From UBA2357 sp002344625 (lineage in GTDB: Bacteria > Pseudomonadota > Gammaproteobacteria > Burkholderiales > Rhodocyclaceae): DNA of 64,000 bases. The notes beneath the pieces were generated by a model. The model did no database searches, was not told the origin of the DNA, and worked only from the letters and a program-made list of their open reading frames with translations. The stretch covers positions 54,321 through 118,320 of the forward strand of contig CALKIH010000009.1 of NCBI GenBank assembly GCA_937995335.1. The letters are read 5' to 3'. This document shows, one piece after another, positions 1 through 8,159 of this stretch; the stretch's first letter is position 1; each line of letters opens with the position of its first letter. The position numbers and the translations under genes are program-made.

Positions 1-1941
1 CAGCCGGATACAGGCATGGTCGCCGGTGCATACGTCGGGGTCGACGCCGAAGCGCTCCTTGACCATGCGGTTGCCGGCCTTGACCGCCTGGTTGAACAGG
101 GGCTTGATGCGGCGCTGCTTGTTGAGCATGCATTCGGACTGGGCGATGATGACCTTGGGCCCGTCGGCGGTGGTGGTGAGCGCTTCTTCGAGCGTGGCGC
201 GCATTTTTGCGACGTCGTAGGTGCGGTCGAGGGTGCGCAGCCATTTCACGCCGGCGCCGCGAATCGCGTGTTCGATCGGATTGCGGGTGGCGCGGTCGGG
301 GTTGTCGGCACGCGACGACGGAATGTCCTGACCGCCGGTCGCCGACGAGTAGAAATTGTCGACGATGACGATCACGCCGTCGTTCTTGTTGAACACCGCG
401 TTGGCGATGCCCGAGGTGAGGCCGTTGTGCCAGAAGCCGCCATCGCCCATCACCGAGATCGAACGCTTGCCCGACTTGACGTTGAAGGCCGAGCTCGAGG
501 CGGCGCCGAGGCCATAGCCCATGGTGGTGGCGCCGATGTTGAACGGCGGCAGGATCGAGAACAGGTGACAGCCGATGTCGCACGAGACATGGTGCTGCCC
601 GAGGTCGGCCTCGGCCAGCTTCATCGCGGCGAATATCGGACGCTCCGGGCAGCCGGTACAGAAGCCGGCCGGGCGGGCCGGCACGACGTCGGCGAGCGCT
701 GCCACCTTGGGATGGAAGGTCATCGGAATCGCCGCCCCGCGCGCGGGGCCGGCGGCGTTCGGCGCGCCATCCGCCGCAACGCTGGCCACAGGCGCAGGCG
801 GCGCCAGGGCGTGCGGTTGATGCCGGTCGAGAAAGGTTTCGATGCCGGCCTTCATGACGGCGGTGGTGTATTCCCCGGCCATCGGGAGCACGTCCTTGCC
901 CGACAGCGCGGTGGCCACACCCGCCTTGCGCAGGATGGCATGCAGGTTCTGCTCGATGTAGTCGGGCTGTCCTTCCTCGAGCAGCAGCACCGCCTGCTTG
1001 CCGCTGCAGAACTCGATCACCTCGGTATCGATGACCGGGTAGGTGACGTTCATCACGTACAGCGGAATGCGGCTGTTGCCGAAGGTGTCCGCCAGTCCCA
1101 GCAGTTGCAGCGCGCGGATCACGCTGTTGTACAGGCCGCCCTGGAGAATCAGGCCGATGTCGTCGTAGTCGCCGGGGAAGCATTCGTTGAGCTTGTGGTC
1201 GCGGATGAATTTCACCGCGGCCGGCCAGCGCTCGCGAACCTTCTCGTGCTCGTGGCCGAACGACGCGGGCGGCAGCACGATGCGGCCGGTATCGCGAACC
1301 GGATTCGCGAGCGCCTGCGCGAGCGTAAACGGCGGCCGCTTGTTTGCCTTGGTGATGAAACGCCCGTGTACATGACAGGAGCGGATGCGCACCTGCAGCA
1401 TCACCGGGGTGTTGCTCGCCTCGGAGAGCGCGAACCCGTCCTCGACCGACTGGACGATCGACTCGAGGTTGGGGCGCGGATCGAGCAGCCACATCTGCGA
1501 TTTCATCGCGAAGGCGTGCGAGCGCTCCTGCATGATCGACGAGCCCTCGCCATAGTCTTCGCCGATGATCACCAACGCGCCGCCGGTGACGCCGCCCGAC
1601 GCGAGATTGGCGAGTGCGTCGGAGGCGACGTTGGTGCCGACGGTCGACTTCCAGGTCACCGCGCCGCGAATCGGGTACATCACCGACGCTGCCAGCATCG
1701 CCGCCGCCGTGGCTTCGGACGCGCTGGTCTCGAAGTGCACGTCGAGTTCCTCGAGGATCTCGCTGGCATCGGCGAGCACGTCCATCAGATGCGAGATCGG
1801 CGAGCCCTGGTAGCCACCCACGTAGCCGACGCCACACTGCAGCAAGGCCTTGGTGATCGCCAGGATGCCCTCGCCGCGGAACTCCTCGCCGGCGGGTATC
1901 CGCAGCTGCCGCACTTCGTGCTTGAACGAACGCTCAGCCAC
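1..1941 (-). CDS. iorA: indolepyruvate ferredoxin oxidoreductase, alpha subunit (3' end outside window)
   Basis: About 647 codons are visible and the gene runs off the left edge. The product is a thiamine-pyrophosphate 2-oxoacid:ferredoxin oxidoreductase that decarboxylates aryl pyruvates to aryl-acetyl-CoA and passes electrons to ferredoxin. It starts VAERSFKHEV, like IorA proteins, has the N-terminal pyrimidine-binding domain (GYQGSP, ATWKS-type region TWKSTVGTNVA), and a C-terminal TPP-binding region with GDGGFWHNG followed by IVDN. The last visible residues (CTGDHACIRL) are the start of the cysteine-rich 4Fe-4S part. The GTG start at 1941 was chosen because it matches family N-termini and has a GGGAGG site 9 nt upstream; an in-frame ATG at 1980 would add 13 residues. 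It may feed phenylacetyl-CoA metabolism, which would fit the alcohol oxidation cluster nearby (inference). Confidence 0.9.
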   Translation of the reverse strand, partial: MAERSFKHEVRQLRIPAGEEFRGEGILAITKALLQCGVGYVGGYQGSPISHLMDVLADASEILEELDVHFETSASEATAAAMLAASVMYPIRGAVTWKSTVGTNVASDALANLASGGVTGGALVIIGEDYGEGSSIMQERSHAFAMKSQMWLLDPRPNLESIVQSVEDGFALSEASNTPVMLQVRIRSCHVHGRFITKANKRPPFTLAQALANPVRDTGRIVLPPASFGHEHEKVRERWPAAVKFIRDHKLNECFPGDYDDIGLILQGGLYNSVIRALQLLGLADTFGNSRIPLYVMNVTYPVIDTEVIEFCSGKQAVLLLEEGQPDYIEQNLHAILRKAGVATALSGKDVLPMAGEYTTAVMKAGIETFLDRHQPHALAPPAPVASVAADGAPNAAGPARGAAIPMTFHPKVAALADVVPARPAGFCTGCPERPIFAAMKLAEADLGQHHVSCDIGCHLFSILPPFNIGATTMGYGLGAASSSAFNVKSGKRSISVMGDGGFWHNGLTSGIANAVFNKNDGVIVIVDNFYSSATGGQDIPSSRADNPDRATRNPIEHAIRGAGVKWLRTLDRTYDVAKMRATLEEALTTTADGPKVIIAQSECMLNKQRRIKPLFNQAVKAGNRMVKERFGVDPDVCTGDHACIRL

Positions 1942-2023
1942 GGCCGGACGCCTCCCAGGACGGCCCTGCGGCTGCGGCATGCTGTTCGCGGGCGGGCCCG
2001 GCGGCTTGGGTCGGTTGTCTCAT
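1934..2023 (-). CDS. possible 29-residue leader peptide overlapping the iorA start
   Basis: An ATG at 2023 has a better ribosome site (AGGAG, 6 nt upstream) than iorA itself, but its frame stops after 29 codons. The TGA at 1936-1934 overlaps the iorA GTG region, so translation could be coupled. No amino-acid run typical of attenuators is visible; it is Ala/Pro/Gly rich. It may equally be a chance frame or a sign of a sequencing frameshift at the iorA 5' end. Confidence 0.25.
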   Translation of the reverse strand: MRQPTQAAGPAREQHAAAAGPSWEASGRG

Positions 2024-2059
2024 CGTGGGCTCCTGGGGTGGCGGTCGCCTGCATGCGCT

Positions 2060-2210
2060 ACCAGCATGGCGAGGCGAGCAGCTATGGATTATTGTTATTG
2101 ATAATTAGTTTAGACATCAACAGTTCTGTTGTAAACAGAAAACATGAAATTTCATGCAGACTTCAGAATAACTCAAAAAATCAATGATGTAGCTTGAAAT
2201 TTAAGCTGCG
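2060..2210 (-). promoter_or_regulatory. AT-rich dyad-rich region upstream of iorA
   Basis: This short AT-rich stretch stands out in GC-rich DNA and lies directly upstream of iorA. It holds three dyads: TTCTGTT-GTA-AACAGAA at 2124-2140 (perfect), CATGAAATTTCATG at 2143-2156 (perfect 14-nt palindrome), and AGCTT-N7-AAGCT at 2191-2207. These could be operators for an iorA regulator. The -10/-35 hexamers are not clear enough to place. Confidence 0.45.
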
Positions 2211-2464
2211 GCAGCGCACCATGAAAGAGCGCTCCCGAAAGCCTTTTGGCGCGTGGGATCGGGCTGTATCGATGCTGCGGGCGCAGCATGATGGTCACTG
2301 GCGGCGCACTGGAACGGTGCGGATCCGCCAGGGTGGCCTGGGCGGGAGCCCCGGTGGCGTCTAGCGCGGGCGGGTCTTCAGCGGCGCGCGTTGGCGGAGT
2401 GCCGACGCCCCAGGCGATGCCGCTCCGGCCGGCGCAAACGGCGCGGTCGGCGGGGGCGCGGAAG

Positions 2465-3112
2465 TCAAGCGTCGATCAGGCCGCTGCGTACCGCGATCAA
2501 CGCGAGTTCGGCCGCATTCGCGGCGTTCAGCTTCTGCTTGATGTGGTAGAGATGGGTGCCGACCGTGCTCGGGCTGAGATTGTGGCGCTCGGCCACCTCG
2601 GCCACCGAGCGGCCGCTGGCAAGCTGGATGAACACCGCGAATTCCTTGTCGGTGAGCGCCGCGACCGGATCGGCGGCGCCGCCGAACTGGGCGAGGGCGA
2701 GCCGGGGCGCAAGCTCGGGGTCGAGATAGCGCCGTCCGTGCGCCACCGCGGCGACCGCGCGCAGAAACTCCTGCGGGTCCGCGCGCTTCGACAGATAGCC
2801 GGTCGCACCGGCCTTGAGCGCGCGGCTCGGGATCTGGTTGTCGTCGTGCGCCGACACGATCAGCACGCGGGCGCCGGGCTGGTGCGCCCCGAGGCGCTCG
2901 AGCGCGGCGATGCCGCCGATCCCCGGCATCGACACGTCCATCACCAGCGCATCGGGCCGGTGTTCGGCAAACAGCGCGAGGGCGTGTTCGCCCCGGTCCG
3001 CCTCGGCGACGACGGTCGCGCCCGCGCCTTCCAGCAACATGCGAAAACCCATGCGAACCACCGCGTGGTCGTCGGCGAGCACGATCCTGATTCCATCCAG
3101 CGTCGGGTTCAA
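2465..3112 (-). CDS. LuxR/NarL-family response regulator
   Basis: A 215-residue two-component response regulator. Residues 7-125 form a receiver domain with the acidic pair D14-D15, phosphoacceptor D59 in VMDVSMPG and the conserved Ser-Lys in YLSKRAD. Residues about 150-210 form a LuxR-type helix-turn-helix (ALTDKEFAVF, then VAERHNLSPSTVGTHLYHIK). It overlaps the upstream kinase gene by 4 nt (ATGA), so the two are co-translated and surely partners. In Pseudomonas, similar NarL-type regulators (ExaE/AgmR) control quinoprotein alcohol dehydrogenases; the location next to the ped-like genes suggests the same role (inference). Confidence 0.9.
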   Translation of the reverse strand: MNPTLDGIRIVLADDHAVVRMGFRMLLEGAGATVVAEADRGEHALALFAEHRPDALVMDVSMPGIGGIAALERLGAHQPGARVLIVSAHDDNQIPSRALKAGATGYLSKRADPQEFLRAVAAVAHGRRYLDPELAPRLALAQFGGAADPVAALTDKEFAVFIQLASGRSVAEVAERHNLSPSTVGTHLYHIKQKLNAANAAELALIAVRSGLIDA

Positions 3113-4491
3113 GCCGTTTCCTTGTGCGGGTTGCGGCGCGGCAAGCGCGCGCTGATGCGGAGCCCGCCGGTGGCGGGGTGGTCGAAGCGCAGCTCGCCCC
3201 GCAGTTCGGCGACCCGCTCGCGCATGCCGAGCAGCCCGAGCCGGCCGGGCAGCGGATCATCGGCGAGGCCACATCCGTCGTCGCGCACGCTGAGCACAAT
3301 ATCGTCGCCCTCGCCGGCGAGTTCGACCTCGACATGCCGCGCGCCGGCGTGGCGGGCGACGTTGGTGAGGCTTTCCTGCAGCAGGCGCATCACGGCGAGC
3401 TGGATCGATTCGGGCAGCGAGGTGTTCAGGCTCTCGGTCCGGCACCGCAGATCGATGCCGGGATGGTGGCTGGACCACAACACGCAGTAGTTCGCCACCG
3501 CGTCGCCGATGCCGAGGCCGGTCGCGCGGACGGAAGGGCGCAAGCGCTGCAGGATCGTGCGCACGCCGTCCTGCATCTGCCCGGTCATGGCCAGAATCGC
3601 CTGGGCGCTGCCGTGCAGGTTGGGCTGGTCGCCGGTGCGCTGCTGGATCGCGCCGGCGATGGCGCGCACGGCGGTGATGCCCTGGCCCAGTTCGTCGTGC
3701 AGTTCGCGCGCGATCAGGCGGCGCTCGGCTTCGAGGCGTCGCTGCATGGCGTGGGCGAACGCCTGGTCTTCCTCGAGCCGGGCATTGCGCGCCATCGACT
3801 GGTCGAGGCTGTCGGCCAGCCGGTTGTAGTTTTCGGCCAGGCGATCGATCTCGGCAACGGCGAACACCGGCAGGCGGGTGTCGAAATGCCCCTCGGCGCC
3901 GCGCGCCAGGGCCGCGCCGACCTGGCCGAGGGGGGCCATCGCGTGATTGAGCGCGGCCCGCGTGGCGAGCCACATGAAGACCAGCAGGCTCGCCCCCCAG
4001 CCGGCGCCGGCGACGAGCTGGTCCCAGGCGTCGAGAACGGCGCGCGAGCTGTCGGGCACCATCCGGATCGCCAGTTCGCCGGCCCTGAAATGGCGGGTTT
4101 CGAGCGTGGGCGTGATTCGCGCGGTGAACCACGCGGGTGCGAAGCGCCCGGCCTTGTAGGTCGATTCGGGCGAGACGTACGCCAGCCGGCCATCGGCGGC
4201 GATGATTTCGAGCCGGTTCGCACGCAGCCGGCCCAGTGCCTGCAGATGCGCCATCAGCCGCTGGTCGGCATCGGCGCCGTCCGCGAGTGTTTCGGGAATC
4301 AGCACGTTCAGCCATTGTTCGGCGACCCGCGCCGCGGCGCTGACCTCTTCATGGATCGCCTCGCGCGTTCCGCGCATCCAGCCGAGCGTTGCGATCACCA
4401 GCAGGAGGGCGACGATCGCGGTCACCACCAGGCTGACCCGTCCGCGCAGGGTTTGGGTACGGCGTCCGGGCGAGGAGGGGGCGTGCGCCAT
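3109..4491 (-). CDS. sensor histidine kinase, NarX/UhpB type (HisKA_3)
   Basis: A 460-residue membrane kinase. There is a TM segment at about 20-38, a periplasmic sensor of about 120 residues, a second TM at about 163-178, a HAMP-like linker to about 230, then a HisKA_3 dimerisation box with phosphorylated H265 in ARELHDELGQ and a HATPase domain (LLQESLTNVARHA N-box, VRDDGCG, GLLGMRERV). It is translationally coupled to the response regulator (4-nt overlap) and starts 14 nt after the GAF-protein stop, so all three form one operon. The ligand cannot be read from the sequence; an alcohol, aldehyde or metal signal related to the quinoprotein system is plausible. Confidence 0.9.
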   Translation of the reverse strand: MAHAPSSPGRRTQTLRGRVSLVVTAIVALLLVIATLGWMRGTREAIHEEVSAAARVAEQWLNVLIPETLADGADADQRLMAHLQALGRLRANRLEIIAADGRLAYVSPESTYKAGRFAPAWFTARITPTLETRHFRAGELAIRMVPDSSRAVLDAWDQLVAGAGWGASLLVFMWLATRAALNHAMAPLGQVGAALARGAEGHFDTRLPVFAVAEIDRLAENYNRLADSLDQSMARNARLEEDQAFAHAMQRRLEAERRLIARELHDELGQGITAVRAIAGAIQQRTGDQPNLHGSAQAILAMTGQMQDGVRTILQRLRPSVRATGLGIGDAVANYCVLWSSHHPGIDLRCRTESLNTSLPESIQLAVMRLLQESLTNVARHAGARHVEVELAGEGDDIVLSVRDDGCGLADDPLPGRLGLLGMRERVAELRGELRFDHPATGGLRISARLPRRNPHKETA

Positions 4492-4505
4492 GATCCGGCC
4501 CCCGG

Positions 4506-5210
4506 CTACGGCAACGCGCGGCGCAGGCTCGCGCGGGCGAAGAACTCTCCGCCGCGCTGCGCCCGCAGCATGAAAGCTTGCGGGGCGGCGTCGCTGGCGC
4601 GATCGACCAGACCGGCCCAGTGGGTGTCGAAACAGTCGGGGCAGCAGACCCGGGAGGACCGCCGGTCGATCGCCAGCAGGCCGCTGGCCACCTGGTTGCC
4701 GGTGAGCAGCCGGCTATCGCGGTCGAACACCACCACGGCTTCGAGCGGGCTGCCGAGCGCGCCGGGGCGGGGGTGAAAGCGCAGCACCAGAAAGCCGTGC
4801 ACGTCGCTGTCGATCAGGCGGTGTTCGATGATTGCCGCGGTGGTGCGCAACAGCGCGTTCGCATGGCCGAAGTCCGCATGGGGCGAAGTGGCGAAATCGA
4901 GGATGCCGAGCACGCCGCCACCGTGCGTGAGGATCGGCGCGGCCACGCCCTGCACCGCGCGGTGCGGCGGCCGCCACCACAGGGCGCGGGCGCCGACCAT
5001 GTTCAGGATCGCGCCGTCGTTGTCGGCCAGCACGACCGCGAGGTCGGGGCTTTCGAGCTGCTGGTGCAGGCACTCCATGGCGGGGCGCGAGAACGTCACC
5101 AGCCGCGCCCGCCGCGCCGCATCGGCTTTCCGGATGCCGGGTGGATGTGCGGTTGCCGGCGCGCTACGGCGCAGGCGGGGTTGGGGCGGTAAGCCGGGTT
5201 CGTCGGCCAT
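4506..5210 (-). CDS. stand-alone GAF sensor protein, shrunken paralogue of an AcoR-type sensor half
   Basis: The product is about 234 residues if the ATG at 5210 is used. No strong ribosome site is visible, so the start is uncertain. The sequence parallels the sensor half of the activator at 30401. LAVVLADNDGAIL matches LVVLSDPDGCII; APILTHGGGVLGILDF matches VPVMAADGTLCGVLDI; the following helix and FLVLRFHPRPGALGSPLEAVVVFD segment match ILIAFHERPEYLGSLQEGVIALS. About 70 residues of the central GAF domain are missing, and there is no AAA+ or HTH domain. A CCPDCF motif near residue 200 could bind metal. It is first in the kinase-regulator operon, so it may be an accessory sensor or a partner/antagonist of the sigma-54 activator (inference). 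Confidence 0.7.
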   Translation of the reverse strand: MADEPGLPPQPRLRRSAPATAHPPGIRKADAARRARLVTFSRPAMECLHQQLESPDLAVVLADNDGAILNMVGARALWWRPPHRAVQGVAAPILTHGGGVLGILDFATSPHADFGHANALLRTTAAIIEHRLIDSDVHGFLVLRFHPRPGALGSPLEAVVVFDRDSRLLTGNQVASGLLAIDRRSSRVCCPDCFDTHWAGLVDRASDAAPQAFMLRAQRGGEFFARASLRRALP

Positions 5211-5334
5211 TTTGCGGGCGGTCGTGTGGGTCGGAGTCGGAACATGCACGATTCGTGCCGCCCACCGGTGCGCAGAGTAAGAACGCCCGGTTCGCCTTTC
5301 GCGTGGTTCGTACGCGGCTTCGGGCGGTTTGGGG

Positions 5335-5372
5335 CTGTTGCAGGATTGAACAGTTGTTCCCAATCGAAACAA
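5335..5372. promoter_or_regulatory. tandem candidate enhancer sites for a sigma-54 activator
   Basis: Two abutting 19-mers share the form N-TGTT-N9-AACA-N: CTGTTGCAGGATTGAACAG (5335-5353) and TTGTTCCCAATCGAAACAA (5354-5372). The same pattern appears as a perfect palindrome at 26134-26152. They lie about 115-150 bp upstream of the -24/-12 element at 5486, a normal distance for enhancer sites. Confidence 0.55.
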
Positions 5373-5485
5373 TGCGGCGCCCGGCGATCGGGTCGCGCGG
5401 GCTGCGGGCAATCGCAATCCGCCATGTGTTCAGCGTGCCCGGGGGCCGCCCCGCGCTTGCGGGTGTGCGTCTTGCCCGGCTGCGG

Positions 5486-5501
5486 TGGCATGAACACTGC
5501 T
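5486..5501 (+). promoter_or_regulatory. candidate sigma-54 promoter of the ABC operon
   Basis: TGGCATG-N4-CTGCT has the invariant GG and GC separated by exactly 10 bp. It would give a leader of about 60 nt before the ATG at 5574. It is weaker than the sites at 26079, 26192-type and 26212 but lies below a tandem enhancer pair. Confidence 0.6.
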
Positions 5502-5573
5502 AGAAGCCGTTTCACAAACGTGTGCGCCGGCTGCCATGCGGCGCGCACCGATCATGACGAGGAGACCGACACC

Positions 5574-6563
5574 ATGCCGTTCATGGCCAGCCTGCGCGCC
5601 GTCGTGCTGTGCGTGCCCGTGTTGTTCGCGTGTTCGCTGCATGCGGCTGAAGCCGCGACCGTGCGCGTCGGCATACTGCAATACGGCACGGTGGGCTGGG
5701 AGCTCGAGGTGATGCGCAGGTTCGGATTCGCCGAACGCGAGGGCATCCGGATCGAGATCACGCCGCTCGCGCTAAAGGATGCGGCCAACGTGGCGATTCA
5801 GGGGGGGGCGGTCGACCTGATCGCCAACGACTGGATCTGGGTTTCGCGCCAACGCAGCGAGGGCCGCGACTTTGTGTTCGTGCCGTACTCGCAGGCGGTC
5901 GGCAGCATCATGGTGCGCCCGGACGCGGACGTGAGCGTGTTTGCGGACTTGCGCGGCAAGCGGCTCGGGGTCGCCGGCGGCGCGCTCGACAAGAGCTGGC
6001 TGCTGTTGCGGGCCTACGCGCGGCGAACGGAGGGCGAGGACGCCGCCGGTTTCGTCAAACCCGATTTCGCGGCACCACCGCTGCTGAACGAGTTGATGCT
6101 GCGCGGCGAGCTGCCGGCGGTGCTCAATTTCTGGCACTACGGGGCGCGCCTCGAGGCGGTCGGCATGGTCGAGCTCATCGACATGAAGCAGATCCTGGCC
6201 GGCATCGGCGAGGCCGGCGAACTGCCCCTGGTCGGCTGGGTATTCACCGAAAGCTGGGCGAACGCCAATCGCGCCGCGCTCGACGGTTTCCTGCGCGCGT
6301 CGGCGGCGGCCAAGCAGCTGATGCTCGAGTCGGACGAGGTCTGGGTGCAGCTGCGCCCGATGATGAAGGTGGACGACGATGAAACCTTCCACGCGCTGCG
6401 CGACGGCTTCCGCGCCGGTATCCCGCGCACTCCGCCGGACGTGGCGGAGCGGGTCGCGGCGCGGATTTTCGGCCTGCTCGCCGAGGAGGGCGGAAGCGCC
6501 CTGGTGGGGAACGCGCGCACGCTCGCCCCGGGCACTTTCTGGACGGGCGGTGAGACAAGGTGA
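5574..6563 (+). CDS. ABC transporter periplasmic substrate-binding protein (SsuA/NitT/TauT type)
   Basis: A 329-residue protein with a Sec signal peptide (hydrophobic residues about 8-22, cleavage near AEAAT). The body resembles taurine/nitrate/sulfonate-type binding proteins (VRVGILQYGTVGWELEVM at the start; GAVDLIANDWIWVS in the first lobe). The ATG at 5574 follows GAGGAG by 9 nt. It is first in an operon with a permease and ATPase (GTGA overlap with the permease). Such three-gene importers are repeatedly found beside PQQ alcohol dehydrogenase clusters, where the cargo is unproven; a cofactor or metal chelate is a reasonable guess. Confidence 0.85.
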   Translation: MPFMASLRAVVLCVPVLFACSLHAAEAATVRVGILQYGTVGWELEVMRRFGFAEREGIRIEITPLALKDAANVAIQGGAVDLIANDWIWVSRQRSEGRDFVFVPYSQAVGSIMVRPDADVSVFADLRGKRLGVAGGALDKSWLLLRAYARRTEGEDAAGFVKPDFAAPPLLNELMLRGELPAVLNFWHYGARLEAVGMVELIDMKQILAGIGEAGELPLVGWVFTESWANANRAALDGFLRASAAAKQLMLESDEVWVQLRPMMKVDDDETFHALRDGFRAGIPRTPPDVAERVAARIFGLLAEEGGSALVGNARTLAPGTFWTGGETR

Positions 6564-7390
6564 GCGGCGAGGGGAGTCGGTCCGCGCATGATGGCTTGTT
6601 CGCGCTTCGCGGGCAGGCGCCGATGAGACGCCGGCCCGGTTTCGACCTCGGCGGCGACGCGGGTCTGCGCGCCGCCTCGCTGCTGGCGTTCGTCGTGCTC
6701 TGGCATGCCGCGGCGCTGTGGGCGCACAGCCCGACCCTGCCGACACCATTGAGCGTGCTCGCGCGGGTCTGGGACGAGACGGCGTCGCTGGTGCTGCCGG
6801 CCCACCTGGCGATCACCCTGTGGCGGGTGGCGGTCGCCTTCCTCGCGGCAATGCTGATCGGCACCGTCGTCGGCATCGCGATGGGGCGCTGGCGCAGGCT
6901 CGATGTGTTCCTCGATGCGTGGCTGGTGCTGGGGCTCAACATCCCGGCGCTGGTCACGATCATTCTCTGCTACGTGTGGTTCGGCCTCAACGATTGGGCG
7001 GCGATCACCGCGGTCGCGATCAACAAGATACCGACCGTGATCGTGACGGTGCGCGAGGGCGCGCGCGCGGTCGACCCGCGCCTGATGCAGGTGGCGCGCG
7101 CCTACCGGCTCTCGCGCTGGACGACGTTGACGCGGGTCTATCTGCCGCAACTGGTGCCCTACCTGATGGCGGCGGCGCGGTCGGGGCTGTCGCTGATCTG
7201 GAAGATCGTGCTCGTGGTCGAGCTGCTGGGGCGCAGCAACGGCATCGGATTTCAGCTCAACGTGTTTTTCCAGTTCTTCGACATCACCGGTATTCTCGCC
7301 TACACGCTGGTGTTCGCCGCCATCGTGCTGACGATCGAAGCCTGCGGGCTGCGTCCGCTCGAGCGCCGCCTGAGCGGCTGGAGAGGCTGA
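6560..7390 (+). CDS. ABC transporter permease (SsuC/TauC type)
   Basis: A 276-residue integral membrane protein of the BPD_transp_1 family with about six TM segments. The EAA loop that docks on the ATPase is seen in RLMQVARAYRLSRW followed by VYLPQLVPYLMAAARSG. The GTG start overlaps the stop of the binding-protein gene (GTGA), so the two are co-translated. An alternative ATG lies 21 codons downstream. It pairs with the ATPase at 7395. Confidence 0.85.
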   Translation: MSGEGSRSAHDGLFALRGQAPMRRRPGFDLGGDAGLRAASLLAFVVLWHAAALWAHSPTLPTPLSVLARVWDETASLVLPAHLAITLWRVAVAFLAAMLIGTVVGIAMGRWRRLDVFLDAWLVLGLNIPALVTIILCYVWFGLNDWAAITAVAINKIPTVIVTVREGARAVDPRLMQVARAYRLSRWTTLTRVYLPQLVPYLMAAARSGLSLIWKIVLVVELLGRSNGIGFQLNVFFQFFDITGILAYTLVFAAIVLTIEACGLRPLERRLSGWRG

Positions 7391-7394
7391 AAAG

Positions 7395-8159
7395 ATGCTC
7401 GAGATCGACATCGTCCGCAAGAGCTATCCCGACCGCGGCGGGCGCGCCCATGTGGCGCTGGCCGGGCTGGCGCTCAAGCCGGGGGTGGGCGAGCTCGTGT
7501 GCGTGGTCGGACCCTCCGGCTGCGGCAAGAGCACCCTGCTCAACATCGTCGGCGGGCTGGACGGCGATTTCGAAGGCCGGATCACGCATGGCGGCGTGCC
7601 GCCGGACGACATCGGATTCATGTTCCAGGAGCCGCGCCTGATGCCGTGGCTGAGCGTGCTCGACAACGTGTTGCTGGTCGCGCGCGCGTCGCACGATGCA
7701 CGCGCGCGTGCGGTGGCGTTGCTCGAGGCGATGGAGCTCGGCGACGTGCTCGACGCGGTTCCCGGGCGTCTTTCGGGCGGCATGCAGCGGCGGGTGGCGC
7801 TGGCCCGCGCGTTCGTGAACGAGCCGAGCCTGCTGCTGATGGACGAGCCTTTTGTATCGCTCGACGAGCCGACCGCCGAGCGCCTGCGCGAGATGTTCGT
7901 CGGCCTGTGGCGCCGCTCGGGCGCGACGGCCCTGTTCGTGACCCATGACCTGCGCGAGGCCTTGTCGCTTGCCGACCGGGTGTGCTTCCTGTCGGCGTCG
8001 CCCGGCCGGGTCGTGCTCGACCTGCCGGTCGCGCTCGAGCGCCCGCGCAAACCGGGCGACGAGGCCGTCGGGGCATTGCAGGCGCGCCTGCTCGAACGTT
8101 TTCCCGCGCTGCTCGCCGGACTCGCGCCGACGCCCCGAACGGAGGTTACCGATGTCTGA
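7395..8159 (+). CDS. ABC transporter ATP-binding protein (SsuB/TauB type)
   Basis: A 254-residue nucleotide-binding subunit. Walker A is GPSGCGKST, the Q-loop is FMFQEPRLMPW, the signature is LSGGMQRRVALARA, Walker B is LLLMDEPF and the H-loop is FVTHD. It starts 4 nt after the permease stop and overlaps the next ATPase gene by 8 nt. It energises the importer made with the two preceding genes. Confidence 0.88.
   Translation: MLEIDIVRKSYPDRGGRAHVALAGLALKPGVGELVCVVGPSGCGKSTLLNIVGGLDGDFEGRITHGGVPPDDIGFMFQEPRLMPWLSVLDNVLLVARASHDARARAVALLEAMELGDVLDAVPGRLSGGMQRRVALARAFVNEPSLLLMDEPFVSLDEPTAERLREMFVGLWRRSGATALFVTHDLREALSLADRVCFLSASPGRVVLDLPVALERPRKPGDEAVGALQARLLERFPALLAGLAPTPRTEVTDV

Noticed and set aside
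2124..2140. Third enhancer copy for the sigma-54 activator
   Set aside because: TTCTGTT-GTA-AACAGAA has TGTT and AACA halves but the gap is 3, not 9, nt, and no -24/-12 element follows.
16..2187. Long plus-strand open frame opposite iorA
   Set aside because: It is the shadow of the GC-rich iorA gene: composition is Arg/Gly/Ala/His heavy with no family pattern, while the minus frame gives clear TPP-enzyme motifs.
3124..4776. 550-codon plus-strand frame opposite the histidine kinase
   Set aside because: No domain is recognisable; the minus frame has all kinase motifs and coupled starts.
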